DNA of 19,598 nucleotides. Source: JAWLFI01 sp041685645 (lineage in GTDB: Bacteria; Bacteroidota; Bacteroidia; Chitinophagales; Saprospiraceae). Under the pieces are notes generated by a model. It was given only the letters and a program-made list of their open reading frames with translations. It was not told where the DNA came from and searched no databases. A program made the position numbers and the translations under genes. Positions 7,173 to 14,830 of the stretch are shown here, piece after piece (the first letter of the stretch is position 1; each line of letters begins with the position of its first letter). Where the stretch lies: assembly GCA_041685645.1 (NCBI GenBank), contig JAWLFI010000028.1, positions 1 to 19,598 of the forward strand, written 5' to 3'.

Positions 7173-8441
7173 ATGAAGTACAATTTTGAAGTGCTCGTCA
7201 TGGATTCACCGACGACGCAAGGGTTCCAATCATTAGAACAATTTTTAGAGACTTTATCTCAAGCGGAATCACTTTTGCTAGAACGGGACATCGAACATGA
7301 AATGCAATTTGTACATAAAAACAAGGACTTCCAGCTCATGGTTCGCCCTTTTTACGAAGAGCAAAAGGAAGACGATGAGTTTGCCGGATACATTTTAAGG
7401 GGAGGGTCTAACGAAATAAAAATCCTTCTCGAAATGCGAGGGAAGCTCCTGAGCTTTTTGAGTCATACCCTCAAGGTGAATTATATTAAAGCCTTGAATG
7501 ATGACGTCTCGATTTATTTGAGTTTGCAGATAATGCCCCTCGTACAAAAGGTAGAGTGGGCGATGAGAAAATTGCTCATTTCCTATTACACCTACGAATC
7601 CGGTCCCAATTGGTGGGATCGCCGGGCGCCCGTCGCTCTGAAAGATAAGATTCGCTCCAGAGAGGGTCAAATCGCCTCTCTTCAGCAATTGGTCGATACC
7701 AATATCGAATTGCTCCAGCTAGAAGAGTTGGGCGAAGTGTTGAATCACCCCAATCAATACTTTTTAGACTCCTTTGTCATTTCCAGAATTCAGGAAATTG
7801 AAACCATGGAAGAACTGGAGGAGCTCAAAGATGAATTGGAAGGGCAGGAAGAGCACCCTTTTGAACAGGCATTTACCCAAAAATACTTTGCTGAAAAGTG
7901 GAGCACGCTCGTCAATATCTATAAAAAGACAAAGCGCAATCAACTCTTGCATCCCAATGACCTGTCTGTAGCTGAGCAGGCCTACGAAACCTTGATGAAG
8001 ATGGTGCAGGATGCCTATAAATACATCTCGGGCGAGCTCGGTGATGAAGGGGAGTCAGATGCCGATGAGCTGTCCCCGGCCGATACCTCAAATGACTGGC
8101 GATTAGACTCCTCAAATTTGGGATCGAAGGCCATGGAAAGCGACCGCTTTAGCAAGGACGATTTCGATGATTTAGAGCCGATCAAGCGCAATTTGAAAAT
8201 TATTACTGAGGAGGAGATTATCGAAGAGCTCAAAGCTACGGAAGCCATTGTCGAGCAGACGGATATGCGGTATATTGGCCTCAAAAACTTCGTGACGAAA
8301 ATCTTAGCGAATAAGGGCTATTCCATCGGCCCATCCTACGCTTTAGTTAATATTCTCAATGATCAGGGCCTCGTGGATATCTACGACTATGTCGATCCCC
8401 ACAACCCCTATCCCGTCAAAGCCGTGCGAACCAATCTGTAG
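7173..8441 (+). CDS. Unknown protein with HEPN-like RNase motif
   Basis: A 422-residue cytoplasmic protein with no signal peptide or membrane span; I do not recognise an exact family. The N-terminal ~115 residues are alpha/beta. Residues ~120-285 look helical: VEWAMRKLLISYY, then PNWWDRR (145-151), then WSTLVNIYKKTKRNQLLHPNDLS. RNQLLH (255-260) is an R-x4-H motif with Asn after Arg, the signature of catalytic HEPN RNase domains, followed by the HPND often seen in HEPN proteins of the Swt1/Apea/Abi kind. A linker of ~286-335 is acidic and Ser/Asp-rich. The last ~60 residues (NFVTKILANKGYSIGPSYALV...) could be a small winged-helix-like domain. It stands alone, with its own promoter and terminator. 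The gene is certain; the HEPN assignment is by motif only. Confidence 0.6.
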   Translation: MKYNFEVLVMDSPTTQGFQSLEQFLETLSQAESLLLERDIEHEMQFVHKNKDFQLMVRPFYEEQKEDDEFAGYILRGGSNEIKILLEMRGKLLSFLSHTLKVNYIKALNDDVSIYLSLQIMPLVQKVEWAMRKLLISYYTYESGPNWWDRRAPVALKDKIRSREGQIASLQQLVDTNIELLQLEELGEVLNHPNQYFLDSFVISRIQEIETMEELEELKDELEGQEEHPFEQAFTQKYFAEKWSTLVNIYKKTKRNQLLHPNDLSVAEQAYETLMKMVQDAYKYISGELGDEGESDADELSPADTSNDWRLDSSNLGSKAMESDRFSKDDFDDLEPIKRNLKIITEEEIIEELKATEAIVEQTDMRYIGLKNFVTKILANKGYSIGPSYALVNILNDQGLVDIYDYVDPHNPYPVKAVRTNL

Positions 8442-8469
8442 CAGTATTGATGCTGAGAAACTTAAAATC

Positions 8470-8502
8470 AGAGTCATCTCTTGTAGGGGGTGGCTCTTTT
8501 TT
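8470..8502 (+). terminator. Rho-independent terminator after the HEPN-like gene
   Basis: AGAGTCA (8470-8476) pairs with TGGCTCT (8491-8497) with one G-U wobble. Extra C-G and U-G pairs continue into the loop, and a T-run follows at 8497-8502. It lies 28 bp after the stop codon. Confidence 0.75.
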
Positions 8503-8517
8503 ATTTTTTGGGCGAAT

Positions 8518-8760
8518 CCCCGCGAGCGCCGGAGTAAATATGCCAGAAAATTAAATGAAATACTATTTCTGTCCTGAATAGAGTTGGGACTGCGCTCGCG
8601 GGGTCGGGCTGTCCATGGGTTCCGTCCTCGATTCGCTTCGCTTCCTCGGACTCTCGTCTCGCCCAAAGACGAGACGAGACCATTCCCATCCCTTTCGCGG
8701 GCTTGCAGGCCTGGCTCTTCCTTCCTTTAAAATGAATACCGCCTCGGTATTTTGAGGATT
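8518..8760. repeat. Composite intergenic element with three inverted repeats
   Basis: Three hairpins lie between the terminator and the next gene. CCCCGCGAGCGC (8518-8529) is matched perfectly by GCGCTCGCGGGG (8592-8603). TCTCGTCTCG (8652-8661) is matched by CGAGACGAGA (8670-8679). AATACCG (8735-8741) is matched by CGGTATT (8745-8751), with TTTT at 8750-8753. The block is GC-rich in its middle. Open frames crossing it lack protein-like composition. It resembles a dispersed non-coding repeat; no mobility gene, target duplication or tRNA is seen. Confidence 0.55.
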
Positions 8761-8839
8761 TCTCTGCTCCATTTTGAAGAACCTTTTGTACTATTTGACC
8801 AATAGAATCAGTTCTTTTTCGCATTCGGTCGGCATTTCC

Positions 8840-8848
8840 CTATTTTGG
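8840..8848 (+). promoter_or_regulatory. Weak -7-like box before the dehydratase
   Basis: CTATTTTGG contains a one-mismatch version of TAnnTTTG, 21 bp before the ATG at 8870. This fits a promoter inside what would otherwise be an N-terminal extension. No -33 box is clear. Confidence 0.3.
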
Positions 8849-8869
8849 GACCACAACGATATCAAAGCA

Positions 8870-9805
8870 ATGAAAACACTGTGCTCCGACCTCATGGCTA
8901 TTTATCAAAGTATTGGTCCTCATATACATCGCACCCCTGTTTTACAATCGCGATTGACCAATGATAGAGCGAATGCTCAGATCTACTTCAAATGCGAGAA
9001 TTTTCAGCGCATGGGTGCATTTAAGATGCGCGGAGCCCTTGCCGCTATGCAAAGATTGAGTGCCGCAGAAAAAGAGAGGGGCGTGGTCACTCACTCCTCC
9101 GGAAATTTTGCTCAGGCATTATCACTGGCCGCCCAAAGCCTGGGATTTCCCGCCTATATCGTCATGCCCTCTTCGGCTCCCGAGGTCAAGAAAGCAGCGG
9201 TAAAAGCCTATGGCGGTAAGGTGTTTGAAGTTGAGCCCACCATGACTGCGAGGGAAAGTAAGGCGCGGGAAATAATGGAGAAGGAGGGCGCGACCTTCAT
9301 CCATCCATCCAATGATTACGAGGTGATTTTGGGCCAGGGAACAGCGGCAGTGGAGTTGTTGTTGGAGGTCCCGGATTTGGATGTCGTCGTATCGCCGGTG
9401 GGTGGAGGTGGTCTATTAGCGGGGAGCTCGGTGGCGAGTCACTTCCTGGGCAAGCAGGGCTGTAAAACTTATGGAGCAGAGCCGCGTACAGTAAATGACG
9501 CCTATGCGTCGTTTCACAGCGGAGAGATTCACCCCCCTACTAATGGAAACACGATAGCCGACGGCCTTCGGACTCAGTTGGGCGATGTCAATTTTCCAAT
9601 GATACAGAAATACGTAGAAGACATCGTGCTCGTGGAAGAATCCGAAATCGTAGAAGCCATGCGATGGATTTGGGAACGATTAAAAATCGTCGTCGAGCCA
9701 TCAGCGGCTGTTCCACTAGCGGCAGTATTTAAGAGCGGATGGAAAGGCAAGATCGGCATCGTCATTTCAGGTGGGAATGTAGATTTGGATCAACTGCCCT
9801 TTTAA
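8870..9805 (+). CDS. PLP-dependent serine racemase / threonine-serine dehydratase
   Basis: A 311-residue fold type II PLP enzyme that either deaminates serine or threonine to the 2-oxoacid or racemises serine. The Schiff-base Lys is K52 in GAFKMRGA. THSSGNFAQAL (74-84) carries the double Ser which in serine racemase supplies the re-face acid/base (Ser84 in the human enzyme). VGGGGLLAG (177-185) holds the PLP phosphate, and SGGNVDL (300-306) closes the site. There is no C-terminal ACT domain, so it is not the isoleucine-feedback-regulated IlvA type. The upstream in-frame ATG at 8774 is rejected: its 32 extra residues are unlike the family, whereas MKTLCSDLMAIYQSIGPHIHRTPVL is a standard beginning. 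Its stop abuts that of the convergent decarboxylase with no spacer. Confidence 0.88.
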   Translation: MKTLCSDLMAIYQSIGPHIHRTPVLQSRLTNDRANAQIYFKCENFQRMGAFKMRGALAAMQRLSAAEKERGVVTHSSGNFAQALSLAAQSLGFPAYIVMPSSAPEVKKAAVKAYGGKVFEVEPTMTARESKAREIMEKEGATFIHPSNDYEVILGQGTAAVELLLEVPDLDVVVSPVGGGGLLAGSSVASHFLGKQGCKTYGAEPRTVNDAYASFHSGEIHPPTNGNTIADGLRTQLGDVNFPMIQKYVEDIVLVEESEIVEAMRWIWERLKIVVEPSAAVPLAAVFKSGWKGKIGIVISGGNVDLDQLPF

Positions 9806-11197
9806 TTATTGCTCCGGCAAGGCCATTTCGAGTAACTCTTCTTTGTGCTCTTCTACGAAAGACTCCAGAGTGCTGAAGAAATTCAGTATGTCCTCTTTTT
9901 CGTTTTGTGCGTTAATCGTGACCAGGCGAATAAACTCATCCTGTTTGAAGTGCCCGTAACCTACCATGAGCGTAGCCTTTTCATATAAAAGCGTACAAAC
10001 ATCTTTAGCGGGAAAGTTTTTGTAGTTGAAACAGATACCCACTGAGTGATCAAAACTGTACAAAGTATAATCATCGTTTTGAGCGATATATGAGCGGGCG
10101 ATGTCCGCCAGCTCGAATTGCTTGTTCACCATTTCCTCCAAACCGCTGGTTCCAATTTGTTTCCAAAGGGTCCAGAATTTCAGGGCATCATTTCTCCGGC
10201 CACATTGCAGTGAAATCTTTCCCAGATTGAGTTCGTCGTGATCTGTTTGGTACAGGTAATTCGCATCATTGGAAAAAGAGTCGTACAGGTACTTTTTATT
10301 CTTTACGAAAATCATTGAGCTGCTCAGTGGCGTACCCAGCATCTTGTGCGCATTAATGCTGAAGGAGTCCACTTCTTCAATACCTTCAATGAGGTGTCGG
10401 TATTTATTACTGAATATAACAGAACCACAGTACGCTCCATCCACGTGAAGCCATATATTGTATTCTTTGCAAATTACGCTGAGATCCAAAATGGGATCAA
10501 AGGCGCCCAAAACCGTGGTTCCGGCAGTTGCATTTACCATAACGGGCAGATAGCCATTTTTTAGGTCTTTTTGAATCTCCCGGCTGAGAAGATGCGGCTC
10601 CATTTGACCTAGATCGTTGGTGGGTATGTAGCGCACCTGTTCCCGACCAATACCGGAAAAAGTCGCATTTTTGGGAATGCTGTAGTGTGATTCTGTAGAA
10701 GTGTACACTGTCATTTTTTCTCTGACGCCTTTTGTGGTCACCTCTGATCCCACAGCATCTCTGGCCATCAGCATAGACATAAAGTTAGTCATCGATCCTC
10801 CGGCGGCAAAGGTTCCACCCGCTTGCTCATCCCAACCGATTTTATCCAGAATATTTCGGATAATCGTCTTTTCGACACCGATCATTACGCCCGCAGCTTT
10901 GTAGGTGTACATGCTATTATTTAGCACGACGGACAACAACTCGCCCAAGACGGCTTTTTCGTTCCGACCACCGAAGAGTTGATTGAAGAAGGCTCTGGTC
11001 GCTGTTTTGGGTGCGGATAACACCAATTGTTTTAAGATGGGGTAAAAGGTCTCTGTATCCAGAGGTTCTTCCTGAAGCGAAAGGTCAATCCGCTCATATA
11101 GCTCCCGTGCAGGGATAGGAGGGGATACCGGATTCTTGTTTTCATCGAGTATTAGATCCTCTACTAATTGGTTAAATTGCGAAAGCGTTTCTTTCAT
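9806..11197 (-). CDS. Group II PLP decarboxylase, probable cysteine sulfinate (or glutamate/aspartate) decarboxylase
   Basis: A 463-residue cytoplasmic decarboxylase of the GAD/CSAD/aspartate decarboxylase family. Landmarks are RAFFNQLFGG (68-77), TESHYS (168-173) with the His that stacks on PLP, GTT (226-228), HVDGAY (251-256) with D253, NAHK (282-285) with Schiff-base K285, and QCGRRNDALKFWTLWK (331-346), which is typical of the GAD/CSAD branch. Length is within the family range. The substrate cannot be read from sequence alone. The divergent neighbour across 149 bp is a cysteine dioxygenase, whose product cysteine sulfinate is the CSAD substrate, so hypotaurine formation is the favoured inference. 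Aspartate to beta-alanine and glutamate to GABA remain possible. Confidence 0.82.
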   Translation of the reverse strand: MKETLSQFNQLVEDLILDENKNPVSPPIPARELYERIDLSLQEEPLDTETFYPILKQLVLSAPKTATRAFFNQLFGGRNEKAVLGELLSVVLNNSMYTYKAAGVMIGVEKTIIRNILDKIGWDEQAGGTFAAGGSMTNFMSMLMARDAVGSEVTTKGVREKMTVYTSTESHYSIPKNATFSGIGREQVRYIPTNDLGQMEPHLLSREIQKDLKNGYLPVMVNATAGTTVLGAFDPILDLSVICKEYNIWLHVDGAYCGSVIFSNKYRHLIEGIEEVDSFSINAHKMLGTPLSSSMIFVKNKKYLYDSFSNDANYLYQTDHDELNLGKISLQCGRRNDALKFWTLWKQIGTSGLEEMVNKQFELADIARSYIAQNDDYTLYSFDHSVGICFNYKNFPAKDVCTLLYEKATLMVGYGHFKQDEFIRLVTINAQNEKEDILNFFSTLESFVEEHKEELLEMALPEQ

Positions 11198-11346
11198 TAT
11201 TATTTTTGCTTTAAAATAAGTATGTTAGTAGAAAGGCTGAATCTGAATTTGGTTCAAATTCTGGACCGGATTATACATTTCGATAATCACCGGGCCACAA
11301 ATGTATTCTTTGTAGCGGTGATTTAATAATATACAACATATTTTCT
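11198..11346. promoter_or_regulatory. Shared regulatory region between decarboxylase and cysteine dioxygenase
   Basis: This divergent spacer is unusually rich in dyads. GAATTT/AAATTC at 11245-11250/11256-11261 encloses GGTTC. CCGGATTAT (11266-11274) pairs with ATAATCACCGG (11283-11293) with a 2-nt bulge. AATCACCG (11285-11292) pairs perfectly with CGGTGATT (11316-11323), with a nested ACAAA/TTTGT (11297-11301/11309-11313). A -7-like TATTCTTTG lies at 11304-11312 on the plus strand, one base longer than consensus. The second and third dyads share bases, so they are mutually exclusive. No exact promoter box for the minus strand was found. Confidence 0.5.
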
Positions 11347-11880
11347 ATGTCAGACAAAATAGAGACCTTATCAGAATTAATCAAACAACTCAATGCGACA
11401 GATCGGGAGGATCACGCAAAAATTATTTCGTCTATTGATATTCCAAAGAAGGAGTTTATGCCCTATGCTTTTTGGAAGCCGAGCGGATACGCCCGGAACT
11501 GCATCAAGAGAACAAAGGACTATGAACTTCTACTTCTCTGCTGGAATCCCGGAGATAAAACTCCGCTTCACGGGCATGATGGACAAGATTGCTGGGTGTA
11601 TCTCGTCGATGGAGAAATGACTGAAATTCGATACCGGGCCGACGAGGAGGACAATCTTACAAAAATTCACCAGGAGGAGTTAAAAGGACATCGATTGACG
11701 TATATGAGAGATGAGATGGGATATCACCTCATCAAAAATCACAGTCAGGAAAGAGCGATGACCTTGCATATTTATGCCTTACCTATTGAGGAATGCGAAG
11801 TGTATAATGAAAGTGATGAGGAGTTTTATAATAAAGAGATGAAGTACGATACGGTGAAACAAGTAAAAGTTAAGGAGTAA
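11347..11880 (+). CDS. Cysteine dioxygenase (cupin)
   Basis: A 177-residue non-haem iron enzyme oxidising L-cysteine to cysteine sulfinate with O2. All landmark residues of mammalian CDO are present at matching spacing: R50 in GYARN (human R60), iron ligands H75 and H77 in TPLHGHDG (H86, H88) and H127 in GYHLIKN (H140), and Y143 in LHIYALP (Y157). The strand LLLLCWNPGD precedes the metal site, as in CDO. C82 lies seven residues after the first His, exactly where human Cys93 is cross-linked to Tyr157; characterised bacterial CDOs usually have Gly there. The last ~25 residues are charged. The gene is divergent from the decarboxylase and ends before a bidirectional terminator. A thiol dioxygenase with another substrate (for example 3-mercaptopropionate) is less likely because the cysteine-binding Arg is kept. 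Confidence 0.9.
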   Translation: MSDKIETLSELIKQLNATDREDHAKIISSIDIPKKEFMPYAFWKPSGYARNCIKRTKDYELLLLCWNPGDKTPLHGHDGQDCWVYLVDGEMTEIRYRADEEDNLTKIHQEELKGHRLTYMRDEMGYHLIKNHSQERAMTLHIYALPIEECEVYNESDEEFYNKEMKYDTVKQVKVKE

Positions 11881-12043
11881 GAGAAGATAACAGCACCCGA
11901 TAAATTGAAAATTGTGATGGGTTTAAAGGGTATAGTAGTTTCCCCTGTTCTTTTGTCTACGCTCTTCCATATGAGCGAGTGTTCTTTTCTTGCATGAAAT
12001 AGGGGAGAGGTTTTCAAGAAATATTTCATAATCGATTAGACAT

Positions 12044-12078
12044 AAAAAAAGGGTGATGGAAATCCATCACCCTTTTTT
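12044..12078. terminator. Bidirectional Rho-independent terminator
   Basis: A perfect 9-bp stem, GGGTGATGG (12051-12059) and CCATCACCC (12064-12072), has loop AAAT. It is flanked by an A-run (12044-12050) and a T-run (12073-12078), so it can terminate both the dioxygenase (+) and the beta-helix gene (-), which ends at 12097. Confidence 0.93.
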
Positions 12079-12096
12079 ATATGTATGTGCGGAAGA

Positions 12097-14586
12097 TTAG
12101 TCAACAACGATGAATTTTCCACCCGCAACTCCTTTTCCAGTAATCGTTCTTACAAAGTACAACCCTGAATTAAGGTTTCCTACATTGTACACGCGCTTGA
12201 ATACTTCAGCTCCTTTGTTTTCGAATTTCTCCATAACCAATTGACCTTGTTGGTTGAAAACCAACACTCTTACTTTGCCAATTTTGTCATTGGAGAAGGT
12301 AAGCGTAACTTGATCATTGGTCACTGTAGGATAAGCAGACATTTCAATATCGAAATGTGCCAGATCTTCTACACTAGTGATAAAATATTCAAAAGCACCT
12401 GCGTCCACAATACTATTGTCAGGAGTTAATCTGACCTCTCCAGTAATATCTGAAAGTGGAGCTCCGTCATTTATTCCAGCATCAACAGCTACAGATGATT
12501 CTCCGGATAATTCAAATTCGAAGGCACTCATAAACATAATGTCTGCAATATCGACATCAACTTGATCGTCGCCGGTAGCTGCAGCATCTAGAGAAGCATC
12601 GGTAAAGACATTTCCACCATTGGAAGTTAGATCCGGCTCTATATCGGCAATTTCAATTTGGTAGTTGGGACCACCAATTCCTTCAGCTAAAATATTGTTT
12701 TGCATGGTCATCACACTTAAAACTTCAGGAGCCTCAGGTGTTTGCCATTGCGATACATTGGATCCTGTTTCAGCAGTGTTAAAGGCAAAGGTATTATTGA
12801 TAAGGTTGACAGCTTGAGGAGGTCCATCAACAGCCATGTTTTCAGAGAAACCACCGCCAATACCATTTTCACTAGTCTCATTATAGGCAAATAGTGAGTT
12901 TGTGATATCCATGCGATTGTTGATGTTGTTGACCCCAGCACCCTGTCCACTAATATTACCTAAAAATGTGGACTTTTCGATTATCGTGAATCCATTATCC
13001 AGGGTATCACCCGAAGCATTAATTCCACCACCAAGTGCGTCAGAAGTGTTGAATTCGAAAGAGCAGGAATCAACCGTCATTTGGCTAACGTTTTGAGCTT
13101 GAATACCACCACCGGCTGTTTCCGCTTCGTTTTCTTCAAATCTCACTCGCTCTAAGTTGACAACAACGGGTAGGGTTCCATCTCCAAATCCAGAAAATAC
13201 AGCACCTCCAAAATCGCTGGTGTTACCAAAAAATGTTCCACCGATAATTTCACCGATTGATTCAAAAGTGAAGCACATGGCTCCACCAGCACTACTAGCA
13301 GTATTTCCTTCGTAGGTATTATTGATCCATTCAGATTCATCTCCCTGAGAGCGCATTACACCACCGAACTCAGAATTGTTTCTATTGAATGCACTATTTT
13401 GAACTACATTGGTTACTTCTTGAAAAAAGAAGAAAGCACCTCCGCCCATAGCGCCATCGTTATCCTCGAAAGTACAGTTATCCCAGTCGAACGTTCCACC
13501 GGCTACAACAACAGCACCACCTAGACGTCCTGCAGTGTTATTTGTGAAAGTACTGTTGGAAATTAGGCCTTCAATTTCTTCATCTACTGAAGTGATGTAT
13601 ATAGCACCTCCGTCATTGGATTCATTTTCGGAAAATGTGCAGCCATCTATAAATGGAAATGCATCTTGAGTAAAGATACCCCCACCTACTCTTTGCAAGT
13701 TAGAGTTGCCTGTAAATGTACAATTCAAGAAAGTGTCAATGACACCAATCTGCAAAACACCGGCACCAAATCCACCGACTGGATTACCATCCATGTCGAT
13801 TGTCGGCTCTGCTGTGTTATTGGAGAAAGTACAATCTTCAAAAGTACCTGCGGATGCACCTGCGAGGTAAACACCTCCACCCGTTCTGGATAAATTACCA
13901 TCAAAAGTTGAATTTTGCACGCGGAAACCAGTAATGTCTCCCGTGCGATAGCTCAATCCGCCACCTCGGCCTGATCGGTTATCTGTAATGGTACAGTTAT
14001 GGATTTGAAGTGGACCCTGAGCCAAAATTCCAGCTCCTGAGGAGATGAATAATTGATCTGCGTCATCTTCGAATAATCCGTGCCCACCTGAAATGGTGAA
14101 TCCATCGATTCGGGTAGCAGCGGTAATCGTTGTGTCGGCATAGACGACAGTTGCAATATTGTCTGTGCGATTATTTTCAAAATCTCCCGCAGCATCGTCT
14201 CCATTGACATCGCCGGAAAGAATAGTGACATTGGCAGCTACGTCGCGATCGTCAACACTTCCTTCAGTGCCTTCAAAACCGCCGTAGAGTTCTACGCCAT
14301 CACTTAAATTGAAAAAAGAAGAATCGGGACTGCTTCCGGGTACATAGGTGCCGGCGGCAACCCAAACCTGATCTCCTGAAGCAGCTGATTCCAATGCATC
14401 GTTGAGATCTGTATAGGCATCCGCCCAGGATGTTCCGTCATTGTTACCTGAAGCATCTGCATTCACATAGATTTGTGCCTGCACGAGTGCTGATGTTCCG
14501 ATTAGCATTACTGCTAACACCAGTAGTTGTTGTAGTTGTTGGGTCATAATCGATAGTTTGTTTGTATTGTAAAAAAATGTTTTCAT
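12097..14586 (-). CDS. Secreted beta-helix surface protein with T9SS type A tail
   Basis: An 829-residue predicted cell-surface or secreted protein. The signal peptide ends near SALVQAQ. YVNADASGNNDGTSWADAY begins a domain also present at the start of the downstream paralogue. About 500 residues of right-handed parallel beta-helix follow, with repeated units such as NCTFTGNSN, STFTNNTAGRLGGAV and CTFEDNDGAMGGGAF: hydrophobic-S/T-F then N/D-rich turn then GGA. SGDVNGDD may bind calcium. Near the end, VDAGINDG...DAGAFEY resembles the choice-of-anchor Q signature. The last ~85 residues (AYPTVTNDQVTLTF ... GLYFVRTITGKGVAGGKFIVVD) form a type A T9SS sorting domain, removed on export. No catalytic residues are recognised; adhesion or matrix roles are possible. 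An internal ATG at 14547 would give a signal peptide without basic residues, so 14586 is preferred. Confidence 0.85.
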   Translation of the reverse strand: MKTFFYNTNKLSIMTQQLQQLLVLAVMLIGTSALVQAQIYVNADASGNNDGTSWADAYTDLNDALESAASGDQVWVAAGTYVPGSSPDSSFFNLSDGVELYGGFEGTEGSVDDRDVAANVTILSGDVNGDDAAGDFENNRTDNIATVVYADTTITAATRIDGFTISGGHGLFEDDADQLFISSGAGILAQGPLQIHNCTITDNRSGRGGGLSYRTGDITGFRVQNSTFDGNLSRTGGGVYLAGASAGTFEDCTFSNNTAEPTIDMDGNPVGGFGAGVLQIGVIDTFLNCTFTGNSNLQRVGGGIFTQDAFPFIDGCTFSENESNDGGAIYITSVDEEIEGLISNSTFTNNTAGRLGGAVVVAGGTFDWDNCTFEDNDGAMGGGAFFFFQEVTNVVQNSAFNRNNSEFGGVMRSQGDESEWINNTYEGNTASSAGGAMCFTFESIGEIIGGTFFGNTSDFGGAVFSGFGDGTLPVVVNLERVRFEENEAETAGGGIQAQNVSQMTVDSCSFEFNTSDALGGGINASGDTLDNGFTIIEKSTFLGNISGQGAGVNNINNRMDITNSLFAYNETSENGIGGGFSENMAVDGPPQAVNLINNTFAFNTAETGSNVSQWQTPEAPEVLSVMTMQNNILAEGIGGPNYQIEIADIEPDLTSNGGNVFTDASLDAAATGDDQVDVDIADIMFMSAFEFELSGESSVAVDAGINDGAPLSDITGEVRLTPDNSIVDAGAFEYFITSVEDLAHFDIEMSAYPTVTNDQVTLTFSNDKIGKVRVLVFNQQGQLVMEKFENKGAEVFKRVYNVGNLNSGLYFVRTITGKGVAGGKFIVVD

Positions 14587-14656
14587 CGAGAATATATCGA
14601 GTATTCTAGATTGGGTTTTGTACTGCGACTGATTTTACATCAGTTCGAAGTAGTGA

Positions 14657-14687
14657 TAAAGATACGAAAATTTCTGGTTTATCCAAA
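14657..14687 (-). promoter_or_regulatory. Promoter of the 829-residue beta-helix gene
   Basis: On the minus strand, TTTG (14684-14687) and TATCTTTA (14657-14664) are separated by exactly 19 bp. This is the Bacteroidota -33/-7 arrangement with one mismatch in the final base of the -7 box. Initiation near 14650 leaves a leader of about 64 nt to the ATG at 14586. Confidence 0.6.
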
Positions 14688-14773
14688 GTTTTCTCATCGG
14701 CTCATATGTTGAGCAGAGAATAAAAGGTTCAAAATAAAAGATGTTTTTTCTTGAAATTCTTTTATCAGAGGGT

Positions 14774-14801
14774 AAAAAATGAAGGGGCATTTTCAGCCCC
14801 T
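14774..14801 (-). terminator. Probable terminator after the 744-residue beta-helix gene
   Basis: On the minus strand a 6-bp GC stem (AGGGGC and GCCCCT at 14783-14788/14796-14801, 7-nt loop) is followed after a 3-nt gap by a run of six T (14774-14779). It lies 30 bp past the stop of the upstream gene at 14831. Confidence 0.6.
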
Positions 14802-14830
14802 CCATCGAGTCCTACTTCATTGCCATAGCA

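Noticed and set aside
8501..8824. Minus-strand open frames of 107 and 69 codons across the hairpin-rich spacer
   Set aside because: They are Arg/Ser/Pro-rich, follow the inverted repeats and lack any domain; the stretch is better read as a non-coding element, though I cannot exclude a repeated small ORF.
8774..8869. 32-residue N-terminal extension of the dehydratase
   Set aside because: It is not part of the enzyme family, and a -7-like box lies within it.
11241..11264. T-loop-like GGTTCAAATTC suggesting a tRNA
   Set aside because: No acceptor, D or anticodon arm can be drawn around it; it is part of a short dyad.
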